Assembly: GCA_031289775.1 (NCBI GenBank)
Contig: JAITOY010000033.1
Span: 1 to 64,000, forward strand
Direction of reading: 5' to 3'
Length of the DNA stretch: 64,000 nucleotides
Source: Synergistaceae bacterium
Lineage (GTDB): Bacteria; Synergistota; Synergistia; Synergistales; Synergistaceae
Shown: piece by piece, positions 7,348-16,632 of the stretch
Numbering within the stretch: position 1 is the first letter of the stretch
Layout of the letters: every line of letters starts with the position of its first letter
Program-made: the position numbers and the translations under genes
Notes under the pieces: generated by a model
The model's database searches: none
Told to the model about the DNA's origin: nothing
The model's input: only the letters and a program-made list of their open reading frames with translations

Positions 7348-7376
7348 AGTTTATATCACTGATTTACGTCTGTCAA
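7348..7376 (-). promoter_or_regulatory. Promoter of tRNA-Leu
   Basis: On the minus strand a perfect TTGACA (7371-7376) is followed after 15 or 17 bases by TATAAA (7350-7355) or TAAACT (7348-7353). Transcription would begin just ahead of the tRNA 5' end at 7339. Confidence 0.75.
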
Positions 7377-7570
7377 TTTCCTGATTGACTCGTAGGTCGA
7401 ACAGCACATGAACTTTTCGACAGTGTTTTTCGTGGGAAAAACTACAATGTATCGTCCTGCCAGTTGCAATAAAATATTTAAATGTTTTAAAGATCGACGG
7501 ACAGTCGGATTTGAATTATTATTTCTATGAAGCGCGCGTTAGGTCGTGTGTTATTTCGGAGGTGTTTGAT

Positions 7571-8920
7571 TTGAGTTTGTCCATATCGTCATGGCGCCAA
7601 AAGATATTTTTTCCCGGGGGCGCGCATGTACTGGCTATCGTCGCGGCGATTATCCTTTTTTGCGACGCCTCTTTCGCCGCCGATTACGTTGTTTGCGCAG
7701 AGGGCTATGGCGCTCCTTCGCTCGAGCGTTGCGTTGAAATCGCTCTTCTGAACCGTCCAAGCCTCGCGGAGACGAGGAGCGGGATAGAGTCACAGAAGGC
7801 TCGAGTTGCTCAAGAGGCATCCTCGCTGAGGACGCAGGGCAATTTGTCCCAGTCGTATGGTTTTTCGCGAAACGAAAACGTCGGTCAGGGAGGGCGTTTC
7901 TCGACGGAATTTTCGCTGAATCAGACTATCTCCGACTGGGGAAAGACGAACCTTTCTATCAAAGGGGCGCGACAGGAGCTCGAGGCGAGGGCGCTCGACG
8001 AGAGCGACAGAATTCAGGCGATCGTAGCCGATGTTTCGGACGCTTATTACGCGCTTGGCAGGAGCGGCCGCAACCTCGGGATCGTCTCGGAGCGCGTCGG
8101 CAATTACGAGAACAGGTTACAATGGGCGAAGGATTTTTACAAGGCCGGGGCGAAGGCTAAGATAGAGGTCACAAAGGCGGAGACCGACCTCGCTAAAGCG
8201 AAGCTGGATTTTGTTGTTGCGCGAGGCGCCCTGCAAAGGGCGGTATCGGGTCTCGCACACTCCATGGGTGTGCCGGACTGGTTGCCGGACGATATCGCCG
8301 GTTTCGAAAGCAGCCTTGACAGGCAGAGCCCCACCGGCGAGAGCGACGACATATCGCGTGACGAGGCAGTCGCGGCGGCGTTGTCCAACCGCTCTGACAT
8401 AATGGCGCAGGATGTTCGCACGGAGGCTGTCCGCACGAATCTCGCTCTGACCGCCAAGGGACTGTCGCCTACCCTCACTGGCGGCGCGGGTTATTCTTTT
8501 TCGGGCGTGGACGACCCTTTCGAAAGTCGGGAATGGCGGTTGTCAGTGGGGCTGAGCGTTCCAGTGATCGACGGCGGGCTAACTCGCGAGCGCGTCAAAC
8601 AGGCCGAGGCTGATCTCGCGACGGCGGAAGCGAGCGGCGAGGCAATGAGGCAAGACGTCATCCTTGCCGTTCACACGGCGCACTCCTCCCTCACTGAGGC
8701 GGCCGAGTCAGTTGCGGCGGCGCGAGAGGTGGAGCGTCAGGCTAAAGAGACTCTCGACCTGGCGCAAGGACGTTACAAAGCCGGAGTGGGCGAGTCGCTC
8801 GAAATCTCGGACGCCGTGGACGGCTACGCGCAGGCGAGGATACAGGTCGTGACGGCGCTCTACAACCTCAAGTCAGCAGAGATATCCCTAAAAAGGGTAA
8901 TGGGAGTAATTACAAAATGA
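7571..8920 (+). CDS. TolC-family outer-membrane efflux protein
   Basis: A 449-residue protein. After a cleavable signal peptide (hydrophobic stretch VLAIVAAIILFCDASFAA, about residues 20-37) it shows the two-repeat helical pattern of outer membrane efflux proteins, with LERCVEIALLNRPSLAETR near the start of repeat one and DEAVAAALSNRSDIMAQDVRT opening repeat two. The C-terminus carries the usual SAEISLKRVMGV. TTG 7571 follows GGAGGTG (7558-7564) by 6 bases and is preferred over TTG 7511. It overlaps the adaptor gene by 4 bases. It proves an outer membrane in this organism and forms the exit duct for the MacA-type adaptor and ABC pump that follow. Confidence 0.9.
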   Translation: MSLSISSWRQKIFFPGGAHVLAIVAAIILFCDASFAADYVVCAEGYGAPSLERCVEIALLNRPSLAETRSGIESQKARVAQEASSLRTQGNLSQSYGFSRNENVGQGGRFSTEFSLNQTISDWGKTNLSIKGARQELEARALDESDRIQAIVADVSDAYYALGRSGRNLGIVSERVGNYENRLQWAKDFYKAGAKAKIEVTKAETDLAKAKLDFVVARGALQRAVSGLAHSMGVPDWLPDDIAGFESSLDRQSPTGESDDISRDEAVAAALSNRSDIMAQDVRTEAVRTNLALTAKGLSPTLTGGAGYSFSGVDDPFESREWRLSVGLSVPVIDGGLTRERVKQAEADLATAEASGEAMRQDVILAVHTAHSSLTEAAESVAAAREVERQAKETLDLAQGRYKAGVGESLEISDAVDGYAQARIQVVTALYNLKSAEISLKRVMGVITK

Positions 8921-10116
8921 ACAACTCAAAAAATTCAAAAAGATTCAGGCGCTTCAAGAATTTTCTCATGTTTTTCATAATCGCTGTGGCGATTGCCTTT
9001 GGCGGCTGGAGTTACTTCCAGAGCGTGAAAGAGCCGCCGCTCAAGTTCCTTACGGCCTCCGCCGAGCGCGGTGACATGAGATCCGTCATTCTGGCCACGG
9101 GAAAGGTTCAGCCCGTCTCGCTCGTGAGCGTCGGCACGCAGATATCGGGAACTCTGAAGGCGCTATATGTAGACTATAACAGCGTCGTCACGAAAGGTCA
9201 GCTCATTGCGCTTATCGACCCTGAATCGCAGGAGGCGGATCTCGCGTCGGCCTCCGCGTCGCTGATCGCGGCGGAGGCCGACGTCGCTGAGGCCCAGGCG
9301 TCAATGAAAAACGCGGCCCAGAATGTGGCGCGTTCGCGCGAACTGTATGAGCGAGATCTTATAGCGCGCTCGACGCTCGATTCAGACGAGGCGAACCTCG
9401 CGACCGCGAAAGCCAGGCTCGCGGCATCCAGAGCGAGGGTTGAGCAGCAGCGCGCGAGCGTGCGCAAATCCAAGCTTCAGCTAGGCTACACGAGGATATA
9501 TTCGCCGGTGGACGGCGTGGTGGTCACGAAGAGCGTCGACGAGGGGCAGACAGTCGCGGCGAGCTTCAACACGCCGACGATAGCGGAGATCGCCGAAGAT
9601 CTGTCACGGATGCAGGTCGAGGTGAACATTGACGAGGCCGATATTGGCAGTGTGCGTGACGGGCAGAAGGTGGAGTTCAGCGTTGACGCCTTCCCAAACA
9701 GGCGTTTCACTGGATCCGTCACTCAGGTTCGTCTCTCGCCAACATCGGAGAACAACGTCATATCCTACAAGGCGATCGTCTCATTCGAAAACGAGCAGGT
9801 GGAGGGTCAGAACCTCATTCCGGGCATGACGGCCAATGTGACGTTGATAGTCGAGGAGAAGACTGACATTGTTATGGTTCCGAACGCGGCGCTGCGTTTT
9901 CGCCCAATCGTGTCATCCGGGGCGACCACTGGCGAGAGGAACGAGAACGCTGCTCCCAACAGGCGCGGGCCTGCTGTCTACAGGCTGCGGGACGGCAAAC
10001 CAGCTAAAATAGACGTCGAGACCGGCATCACGGACGGCGCGAACACTGAGATAACATCGGGGGTCGAACCCGGCGTCGATGTCATTGTGGGTGTCGACGT
10101 ACCGAGGGACTCTTGA
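8917..10116 (+). CDS. macA: MacA-like periplasmic adaptor (HlyD/RND-MFP family)
   Basis: A 399-residue membrane-fusion protein. An N-terminal anchor helix (about residues 15-32) is followed by the split lipoyl domain (VQPVSLVSVGTQISGTLKALYVDYNSVVTKGQLIALID, in pieces, and LGYTRIYSPVDGVVVTKSVDEGQTV), a coiled-coil hairpin between them (about residues 110-185, Ala-rich heptads), then beta-barrel and membrane-proximal domains. It bridges the ABC pump in the inner membrane to the TolC-like duct. It starts on an ATGA overlap with the duct gene, so the three components are probably translated in step. Confidence 0.92.
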   Translation: MNNSKNSKRFRRFKNFLMFFIIAVAIAFGGWSYFQSVKEPPLKFLTASAERGDMRSVILATGKVQPVSLVSVGTQISGTLKALYVDYNSVVTKGQLIALIDPESQEADLASASASLIAAEADVAEAQASMKNAAQNVARSRELYERDLIARSTLDSDEANLATAKARLAASRARVEQQRASVRKSKLQLGYTRIYSPVDGVVVTKSVDEGQTVAASFNTPTIAEIAEDLSRMQVEVNIDEADIGSVRDGQKVEFSVDAFPNRRFTGSVTQVRLSPTSENNVISYKAIVSFENEQVEGQNLIPGMTANVTLIVEEKTDIVMVPNAALRFRPIVSSGATTGERNENAAPNRRGPAVYRLRDGKPAKIDVETGITDGANTEITSGVEPGVDVIVGVDVPRDS

Positions 10117-10130
10117 GGGGAGCGGCTGAC

Positions 10131-10832
10131 ATGGCGCTGATAGAGCTCACGGACATCCGTAAAAGCTACATGATGGGGGAGGGCGACCTCGAGGTGTTGC
10201 ACGGCATCTCCATGAAAGTGGAGCGCGGCGATTTTATAGCGATGATGGGGCCGTCAGGCTCCGGCAAATCGACAACAATGAACATACTGGGATGTCTCGA
10301 TACTCCTACGTCGGGCGACTATGTCCTCGACGGCAGGGACGTGTCGAGCCTTGACGACGACGAGCTCGCTTCTGTGAGGAACAGCATGATAGGTTTCGTC
10401 TTTCAGGGCTTCAACCTCTTGCAGAGGACGTCCGCGATCGCTAACGTAGAGATGCCGATGCTTTACTCCGGCACGATGTCGAAGGAGCGCCACGCGCGCG
10501 CCAAAGAGGCGCTTGAAAGGATGGGGCTTGGCGACAGGATGCTGCATGACCCGAGTCAGCTTTCCGGAGGCCAGCAGCAGCGAGTGGCGATTGCGCGCGG
10601 CATCGTGAACCGCGCCCCCATACTCATGGCGGATGAGCCGACCGGCAACCTCGACAGCAAAACGAGCGACGAGATAATGGAACTTTTCCGCGAGCTGAAC
10701 GAAAATGAGGGCATGACCATTGTGCTGGTCACCCACGAGCCGGAAGTCGCTGCGTACGCGCGGCGCATCCTGCACTTCAGGGACGGCGAGATAACGAGCG
10801 ACGAGCTAAATGAAAACAGAAGGGGCTGGTAA
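10131..10832 (+). CDS. MacB/LolD-type ABC transporter ATPase
   Basis: A 233-residue nucleotide-binding subunit. Walker A GPSGSGKST is at about residues 40-48, the Q-loop is in FVFQGFNLLQRTSA, the ABC signature LSGGQQQRVAIARGI is at about residues 145-159, Walker B is ILMADEPTGNLDS, and the switch histidine is in LVTHEP. MacB in Proteobacteria is one fused protein; here ATPase and permease are separate genes, as in YknYZ of Bacillus. ATG 10131 (MALIEL) fits homologues better than TTG 10113, which overlaps the adaptor gene. Confidence 0.93.
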   Translation: MALIELTDIRKSYMMGEGDLEVLHGISMKVERGDFIAMMGPSGSGKSTTMNILGCLDTPTSGDYVLDGRDVSSLDDDELASVRNSMIGFVFQGFNLLQRTSAIANVEMPMLYSGTMSKERHARAKEALERMGLGDRMLHDPSQLSGGQQQRVAIARGIVNRAPILMADEPTGNLDSKTSDEIMELFRELNENEGMTIVLVTHEPEVAAYARRILHFRDGEITSDELNENRRGW

Positions 10833-10834
10833 AA

Positions 10835-12052
10835 ATGATTTCATTCGGAGAGATACTGAAAGTCGCGTTTAAGTCGCTTATGGTCAATAAAACTCGCTCC
10901 TTCCTGACAACGCTCGGCATCATAATAGGAGTGGCGGCCGTCATAGCCGCCTTCGCGGTCGGGCGCGGCGCGAACAAGGTCATCGACGACCAGATATCCA
11001 CGCTCGGCAGCAACTTCATGTTCGTTCACCCCGAGCGCGGTTCCGTTGGCTCGTATATGAATCCCCGCTATCTGACGATATCTGACGCGGAGGCCATCGA
11101 GCGCGAGTGCTCCGGCGCGGAGGCAGTCGCCCCCGTGACGGACGCGAGCGTTCAAGCGATATACGGCAACTCGAACTGGACGGCGACAGTGAATGGCAGC
11201 ACCCCAGCATTTTCGGTCGTCCGGAGCAATAAAATACGCCTCGGTAGGGATCTGCTCCAGAGTGACGTGCGCGCCGGGTCGAAGGTCTGTGTCCTTGGGC
11301 AGACCGTCGCAGACAAACTTTTCGATGGCGAGGATCCAATAGGGAAAATAATCAGGCTGCGCACCGCGCCATTCACCGTCGTGGGCGTCTTCGAGAGCAA
11401 GGGGCAGGCTATGGGCGGCATGGATCAGGACGACTTCATATTGGCGCCTATAACGACGACCCAGAGGCGGCTGACGCGAAACGCGAACACGGGGCGAGTG
11501 AACAGCATCATGGTAAAGGGCGTCTCGATGAAGGCGCTCGACTACCTCGAATTACAGATAACCGAGCTGCTCCGCGAGCGCCACCGCATACGCGCCGGGC
11601 AGCAGGATGACTTCAACGTTCGGAACATCAGCCAGATATTAGACGCGAGGCGCAACGCGACGCAGACAATGTCGTTCCTGCTGGGCTCCATAGCGGTGAT
11701 ATCCCTTGTCGTGGGCGGCATCGGAATAATGAACATAATGCTCGTCTCCGTGACGGAGCGGACGAGGGAGATAGGCATCCGGATGGCCATAGGCGCGAAG
11801 TCGAGCGACATAAGGCTGCAATTTTTGATCGAGGCCGTGACACTGTCGCTTTTGGGCGGCGCGATAGGAGTGGCGCTCGGGCTTGTCTCGGCGCACGGAC
11901 TCGCAAAGGTGATGCAGAGTCCGCCCATATTCGGCGTGGGCGTCATAGTGCTCGCGTTTCTTTTTTCGGCTTTCGTGGGAGTAGGTTTCGGCTTCTACCC
12001 GGCGTGGCGGGCGTCCCTCCTCAATCCGATAGACGCGCTCAAGTATGAATAA
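10835..12052 (+). CDS. MacB-type ABC transporter permease (FtsX-like)
   Basis: A 405-residue inner-membrane subunit. It has one N-terminal helix (TRSFLTTLGIIIGVAAVIAAFAVG, about residues 20-43), a large periplasmic MacB core domain (about 45-275), and three C-terminal helices of the FtsX type, including the GGIGIMNIMLVSVTERTREIGIRMAIGA segment. Such pumps move peptides, toxins or lipoproteins from the periplasm through the TolC-like duct by mechanotransmission. It starts two bases behind the ATPase gene and is the last gene of the efflux operon. Confidence 0.93.
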   Translation: MISFGEILKVAFKSLMVNKTRSFLTTLGIIIGVAAVIAAFAVGRGANKVIDDQISTLGSNFMFVHPERGSVGSYMNPRYLTISDAEAIERECSGAEAVAPVTDASVQAIYGNSNWTATVNGSTPAFSVVRSNKIRLGRDLLQSDVRAGSKVCVLGQTVADKLFDGEDPIGKIIRLRTAPFTVVGVFESKGQAMGGMDQDDFILAPITTTQRRLTRNANTGRVNSIMVKGVSMKALDYLELQITELLRERHRIRAGQQDDFNVRNISQILDARRNATQTMSFLLGSIAVISLVVGGIGIMNIMLVSVTERTREIGIRMAIGAKSSDIRLQFLIEAVTLSLLGGAIGVALGLVSAHGLAKVMQSPPIFGVGVIVLAFLFSAFVGVGFGFYPAWRASLLNPIDALKYE

Positions 12053-12118
12053 GCGGCGCGTCTAATCGCTTTTTCGCTCCCCGTTGCCGCGACGAAAATT
12101 TTTTTTCTGCGTGGCATG

Positions 12119-12127
12119 TGCTATAAT
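12119..12127 (+). promoter_or_regulatory. Extended -10 promoter before the recJ-rsh operon
   Basis: TGC followed by TATAAT (12122-12127) forms an extended -10 element. A T-rich stretch stands in place of a -35 box. It lies 35 bases ahead of the first gene of the operon (12162). Confidence 0.65.
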
Positions 12128-12161
12128 CCGCAATAATAATAGTGAAGGGGAGATCTTTTTG

Positions 12162-12584
12162 ATGAGCCACGTTATAGCGGTTGCGTTTGCCATTCTGTTC
12201 GCCGCTCTTTACTCCTATGAAAACGCCGGGGACATTTTTGTGAAGTTTCTCATGTTCGAACGGCAGTTCCCTCAGGGCGTATGGGAGGCAATGCTTTTTT
12301 CGGTCGGCGCGCTCATCATGTGGTTATTCTCGCTTTTTTCCTCGCTCGAGATCCGCTCGAAGTACAAATCCGCCGTCAAGGAGAGGGATAAGCGGATAGC
12401 GTCTCTCGAGGACGAGAAAAAATCTCTGATCGAGGCGCTGAGCCATCTGTCGTCGGCCTCGGTCACGGCGGTCTTGCCTGTCCCGGCCGCGGAAATTTCG
12501 AGCGAACCAGGGCCGCCGACCGAAGGAGATCCGGCCACTCTGGAGGAAACCGCTCTTGAGAAAACGGAGACAGCCTCGGTTTGA
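12162..12584 (+). CDS. LapA-like small membrane protein
   Basis: A 140-residue protein with two transmembrane helices (about residues 3-21 and 42-62), a short coiled coil rich in Lys, Glu and Arg (about 66-100) and a Pro/Glu-rich acidic tail. The layout agrees with the lipopolysaccharide assembly protein A / DUF1049 family, whose E. coli member helps control LPS synthesis. Similarity in sequence is only general. ATG 12162 follows GAAGGGGAGA. It is the first gene of the recJ operon and ends on a TTGA overlap with recJ. Confidence 0.6.
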   Translation: MSHVIAVAFAILFAALYSYENAGDIFVKFLMFERQFPQGVWEAMLFSVGALIMWLFSLFSSLEIRSKYKSAVKERDKRIASLEDEKKSLIEALSHLSSASVTAVLPVPAAEISSEPGPPTEGDPATLEETALEKTETASV

Positions 12585-14260
12585 TACCATCATGTCTTGA
12601 GGAAAAGCTGAGGGTCTGGGCGCCGGACGGTTCCATGGAACATCTCGCGAGGAAACTCAACTGCTCGTCCTTTATGGCCTCCTTGCTCTGGATGAGAGGT
12701 GTGGATCCCGTCGCGTCGTCATGCGAGCGTAAAAAGTGGATATCGCCCGAGCTTGCGGAGTGGCTTGACAACGTAGACATCGGCGCCGCGTCTCAGAAGG
12801 CCCGCGACATCTGGACGGGGATCGGCGAAGGGGATAACGTCGTCGTTTACGGCGACTACGACGTTGACGGCATCGCGTCCACAACGTTCATGATGGAGCT
12901 CGCTCTGCTCAGGAAAGCCAGAGTCAGGTATTACATTCCGCACAGGTACAATCAGGGATATGGTTTCCACGAGGGAGTTGTCCAGACCATCGCCGGCTCA
13001 GGCTGCAAGTGCGACTTGCTCGTCGTTGTGGACTGCGGCACCCAGAACGTCGAAGCTGCTGAAAAGGCGCGGGCGTGCGGGATACCTGTCATAATCTTCG
13101 ACCACCATCTTGCCCGAGGAGAACTTGCCGCGAGTGACGCTCTTATAAACCCGCATGTCGACGGAAACGACCTTGGCCGCGAGCTCTGCGCAGCCGGGGT
13201 CGTTTGGTGTTGGGCGTGGAAGAACGAGATCGCCCCCCGGGACTGGCTGCTTCAACGTCTCGACCTCGCCGCGCTCGCAACGATCGCCGATTGCGTCCCG
13301 ATGTCGTCCCCAGTGAACAGGGCGATTGTGAGGGAGGGCATAGTATCGATGCGCTCAACCCCGAGAAGGGGGCTTCATGCGCTGATGCGGGGCATGGATC
13401 TCGACCCGGCGTCTTTGGACAGCGACTCGCTCGCCATGAGGATCATTCCATGTCTGAACGCGGCAGGGCGTCTGGAGCTCGCCGACCTCGCGATGAAAAT
13501 CTTTTTTCCGACGGGCGACGTGGAGGAGCACGTACAGAAGATCATTTGCCTCAACAGGAGGCGCCGCGATATCTCGGCCCGCATAATAAACGACGTGGAG
13601 TCTGGGGTAGGAAACAACGCCCGCTACAGGCACGTTCTTTTCGGCGAAGACTGGCCCGCCGGCGTCCTGAGCAGCGTAGCGAGCCACGTCTGCGCGGCGC
13701 GCGACGTCCCTGTCGTTTTGGCGGCGCCTGCCCAGCCTCCGCTCATAAGGGGCACGCTCCGTGTGCCGGCCGGCGTCGACGCCGAGGCAATACTCGAGGC
13801 GATATCCAATGACTTGACGAGCTGGGGCGGACATCGAATGGCCGCCGGCTTCAGTGTAAACGTCGACAAGTGGGACGTCGTGCGCGACAAGCTGGAGGAA
13901 CTTCTCTCTACGGCAGACGCGCATGACGAGAAGGAGGACATCCTCCAATGGTCTCCGTCCGAACTTGATATAGTTGCGTGGAAGGACGCGGAGCGCCTTG
14001 GGCCGTTTGGCGTCGGCAATCCGCACCCCAGGCTCTATTGTGCGCACAAAGGCGATATATGCGCCGAACCGCTTGGCAGGAAGGGCAATCACGTCAGGAT
14101 ATTTGTGGACGGTTGCGAGCTGTTGGGTTTCAGGGGCGATCATCTGCTGAACTCCGACTGCGCTCCGTCCGGCTGGGTCTACAAGCCGAGGATAAATTTC
14201 TGGAGATACGCCGAAAACCTCCAGCTCGTCTTGGAGAAGATCGTTGTGAGCGGGGCATAA
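12581..14260 (+). CDS. recJ: Single-stranded-DNA-specific exonuclease RecJ
   Basis: A 559-residue DHH-superfamily nuclease that degrades single-stranded DNA 5' to 3' in recombination and mismatch repair. The core motifs are present: VVVYGDYDVDGIAST (about residues 87-101), VVVDCGTQN (about 147), IIFDHH (about 172) and ALINPH. The DHHA1 domain ends with WGGHRMAAGFSV (about residue 418-429), followed by an OB-fold C-terminal region. The length is normal. The TTG start overlaps the stop of the upstream gene (TTGA). Proximity to rsh and dtd is the usual context in many bacteria. Confidence 0.94.
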   Translation: MIPSCLEEKLRVWAPDGSMEHLARKLNCSSFMASLLWMRGVDPVASSCERKKWISPELAEWLDNVDIGAASQKARDIWTGIGEGDNVVVYGDYDVDGIASTTFMMELALLRKARVRYYIPHRYNQGYGFHEGVVQTIAGSGCKCDLLVVVDCGTQNVEAAEKARACGIPVIIFDHHLARGELAASDALINPHVDGNDLGRELCAAGVVWCWAWKNEIAPRDWLLQRLDLAALATIADCVPMSSPVNRAIVREGIVSMRSTPRRGLHALMRGMDLDPASLDSDSLAMRIIPCLNAAGRLELADLAMKIFFPTGDVEEHVQKIICLNRRRRDISARIINDVESGVGNNARYRHVLFGEDWPAGVLSSVASHVCAARDVPVVLAAPAQPPLIRGTLRVPAGVDAEAILEAISNDLTSWGGHRMAAGFSVNVDKWDVVRDKLEELLSTADAHDEKEDILQWSPSELDIVAWKDAERLGPFGVGNPHPRLYCAHKGDICAEPLGRKGNHVRIFVDGCELLGFRGDHLLNSDCAPSGWVYKPRINFWRYAENLQLVLEKIVVSGA

Positions 14261-14264
14261 CGCC

Positions 14265-16607
14265 ATGCAGGAGATGTCTGAGGACATAGCAAGGGATAAG
14301 TTCGCAGAGCTCAAGGATACGGAGGCAGAGGAGAAAAGACTCCTGATACCTGTCGGTCAGCCACCCGCGCTCACGCTGAATATTGATAGATCCATGCGCG
14401 CCCTCATGGAGAGCTACATAGGGCGGATACCGGAGGATCAGAGGGTTTCGAGCGTACGCATAGCGTGGCAGGAGCTCTGGGCAAGGACGTCCCGTTACCT
14501 GCAGAAGGAGGATCTCATGCAGGTCGGGGACGCGTTTGTTTTCGCGGCGGACGCCCACGGCAAGCAGCGCCGCTACAGCGGCGATCCATACATAATCCAC
14601 ACTCTTGGGGCTGCGTCCGTCCTCTCTGATATGCAGCTCGATACCCCGACGCTCATAGCGGCGCTCCTGCACGATGTCGTAGAGGACACGGACATAAAAG
14701 TCGAGCAACTCGGTCAGCTCTTCGGCGAGGATGTCGCGACTCTCGTGGACGGCGTGACGAAGCTGGGCAAGCTCCCGTTCAAAAACGTGCTCGATTATCA
14801 GGCTGAAAATCTGCGTAAGATGTTCCTCGTTATGGCGAAGGATATCCGCGTCGTCCTCATAAAGCTGGCCGATCGACTGCACAACATGAGCACAATCCAG
14901 GCCCACAGGCGGGAGAAACAAATATCTATCGCGCAGGAGACCCTTGAAATTTACGCGCCGCTGGCCCATCGTCTCGGCATATATCACATAAAACGAGAGC
15001 TGGAGGATCTGTCGTTCCGGGTCATAGACCCGGAAATGTACTACGACATCCGCAGACGCGTGCGCAAGAAAATGCCGGAGAGCGAAAACGTCATAAAAAA
15101 GGGCATGGAGGTACTTGGCGAGCGGATGAAGGCGGAGGGTGTCGAGTTCCAGATCAACGGGCGTCCGAAGCACTATTACAGCATCTATGAGAAAATGAAC
15201 CGGAAAAACCTCTCGCTCGACCAGATATATGACCTGCTCGCGATGCGAGTCATCGTGGGCACGCTTGGCGAGTGTTATCAGGTTCTGGGCCTCGTGCACA
15301 CTATTTGGAAGCCGATACCAGGGCAGTTCGATGACTACATAGCGAATCCGAAGGGCAACATGTACCAGTCGTTGCATACGACCATCGTCGGCCCGAACGG
15401 AGAGCCGCTTGAGGTTCAGATACGCACGTGGGAGATGCACCGCCTCGCCGAGTACGGCATAGCGGCGCACTGGCAGTACAAGGAAAAAGGCAAGACGAGC
15501 GACCTCGACGTGAAGCTCTCGTGGATCCGCAAAGCGCTGGAGGGCCAGAACGAGTCGTCGGAGCCGTCGGAGTTCCTCGAACACATCAAGACGGACGTTC
15601 TCACCACAGAAGTGTTTGTCTTCACGCCGCAGGGCAAGGTCATATCCGTCCCGAACGGCTCCACGCCCATAGATTTCGCGTATTCCGTCCATACTCAGGT
15701 TGGCCACAAGTGCGTCGGCGCGATGGTCAACGGGCGAATAGTTCCAATGGACTACGCGCTTCAAAACGGCGACATAGTCCGCATACTCACTTCGCCGCAG
15801 GGGAAGCCCTCGCGCGACTGGCTGAAGATTGCGAAGTCGAACAGAACTCGCAACAAGATCCGCTCATATTTCAGGCAGGTAGACAGGGCCGAGCGCGAGG
15901 ATAAGATCGATCGGGGCCGTGAGCTGCTCGAGCGCGAGATACAGCGCAGATATCCCGGAGAGGGACGCGGAATAGAGAACTTCACCTCACAGCTCAGTCA
16001 AGTTTCGAATGACCTCGGTTATGTCGGGGTCGAGGATCTGATACTTTCGATCGGCAGCGCCCACCAGACGGCGCAGGGCGTTATGATAAGGGTTGAGGGG
16101 CATAAGTCCAGGGAGGACGCCGCCCCGCAGGCGAGACAACCAGCGAAACCGGTGAAACCTACAAAAGAGGTCGACTCTGCCGTAATTGTCGAGGGCGCCG
16201 ACGGGGTTTTGGTATCGCTCGCGATGTGTTGCTGTCCAGTGCCTGGCGATAAGATATCCGGCCTCGTCACCCAGAGCAGGGGCATTACGATACACCGCAG
16301 GGAGTGCGCAAATTTGGAGCGAGCCCAGGACGACAAGAGGGTACCAGTGACGTGGGGGAAAAAGGGCGACACTCGCTACACGGCGCGCCTTCGCGTCGAA
16401 GCGAGCGACAGAGTCGGGGTCTTTGCGGATCTCGGGCAGGCCATAAACATGACGGACGGGCAGATCGTGAACATCCGAGGCAGCGTTGTGAACGGGACGA
16501 GGACAAGGTTTGTTATAGAACTTCAGGTATGGAATCTCGAACATCTTTACAGAGTGATCGCCAGAATAAACAGTATCGCCGGCATGATAGAGATAACGAG
16601 AGGATGA
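14265..16607 (+). CDS. relA: RelA/SpoT-family (p)ppGpp synthetase/hydrolase
   Basis: A 780-residue Rsh protein controlling the stringent response. Domains in order: hydrolase with HGKQRRYSG (98-106), the metal-binding HDVVEDT (136-142) and KLADRLHNM; synthetase with KHYYSIYEKM and DDYIANPKGNMYQSLHT (from residue 356); TGS domain (about 444-505); and C-terminal ACT domain (about 705-780). All hydrolase hallmarks are intact, so it is predicted bifunctional. The synthetase loop reads QFDD (354-357), closer to the EXDD of RelA than to the RXKD usual in bifunctional enzymes. ATG 14265 or 14274 may serve as start. It lies 4 bases behind recJ. Confidence 0.95.
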   Translation: MQEMSEDIARDKFAELKDTEAEEKRLLIPVGQPPALTLNIDRSMRALMESYIGRIPEDQRVSSVRIAWQELWARTSRYLQKEDLMQVGDAFVFAADAHGKQRRYSGDPYIIHTLGAASVLSDMQLDTPTLIAALLHDVVEDTDIKVEQLGQLFGEDVATLVDGVTKLGKLPFKNVLDYQAENLRKMFLVMAKDIRVVLIKLADRLHNMSTIQAHRREKQISIAQETLEIYAPLAHRLGIYHIKRELEDLSFRVIDPEMYYDIRRRVRKKMPESENVIKKGMEVLGERMKAEGVEFQINGRPKHYYSIYEKMNRKNLSLDQIYDLLAMRVIVGTLGECYQVLGLVHTIWKPIPGQFDDYIANPKGNMYQSLHTTIVGPNGEPLEVQIRTWEMHRLAEYGIAAHWQYKEKGKTSDLDVKLSWIRKALEGQNESSEPSEFLEHIKTDVLTTEVFVFTPQGKVISVPNGSTPIDFAYSVHTQVGHKCVGAMVNGRIVPMDYALQNGDIVRILTSPQGKPSRDWLKIAKSNRTRNKIRSYFRQVDRAEREDKIDRGRELLEREIQRRYPGEGRGIENFTSQLSQVSNDLGYVGVEDLILSIGSAHQTAQGVMIRVEGHKSREDAAPQARQPAKPVKPTKEVDSAVIVEGADGVLVSLAMCCCPVPGDKISGLVTQSRGITIHRRECANLERAQDDKRVPVTWGKKGDTRYTARLRVEASDRVGVFADLGQAINMTDGQIVNIRGSVVNGTRTRFVIELQVWNLEHLYRVIARINSIAGMIEITRG

Positions 16608-16632
16608 GCCGCCTGACCGGCGAGGCTGGAAT

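Noticed and set aside
14130-15764. Minus-strand open frame of 544 residues
   Set aside because: It lies antisense to recJ and rsh, has no family likeness and follows from the GC-rich codon pattern of rsh.
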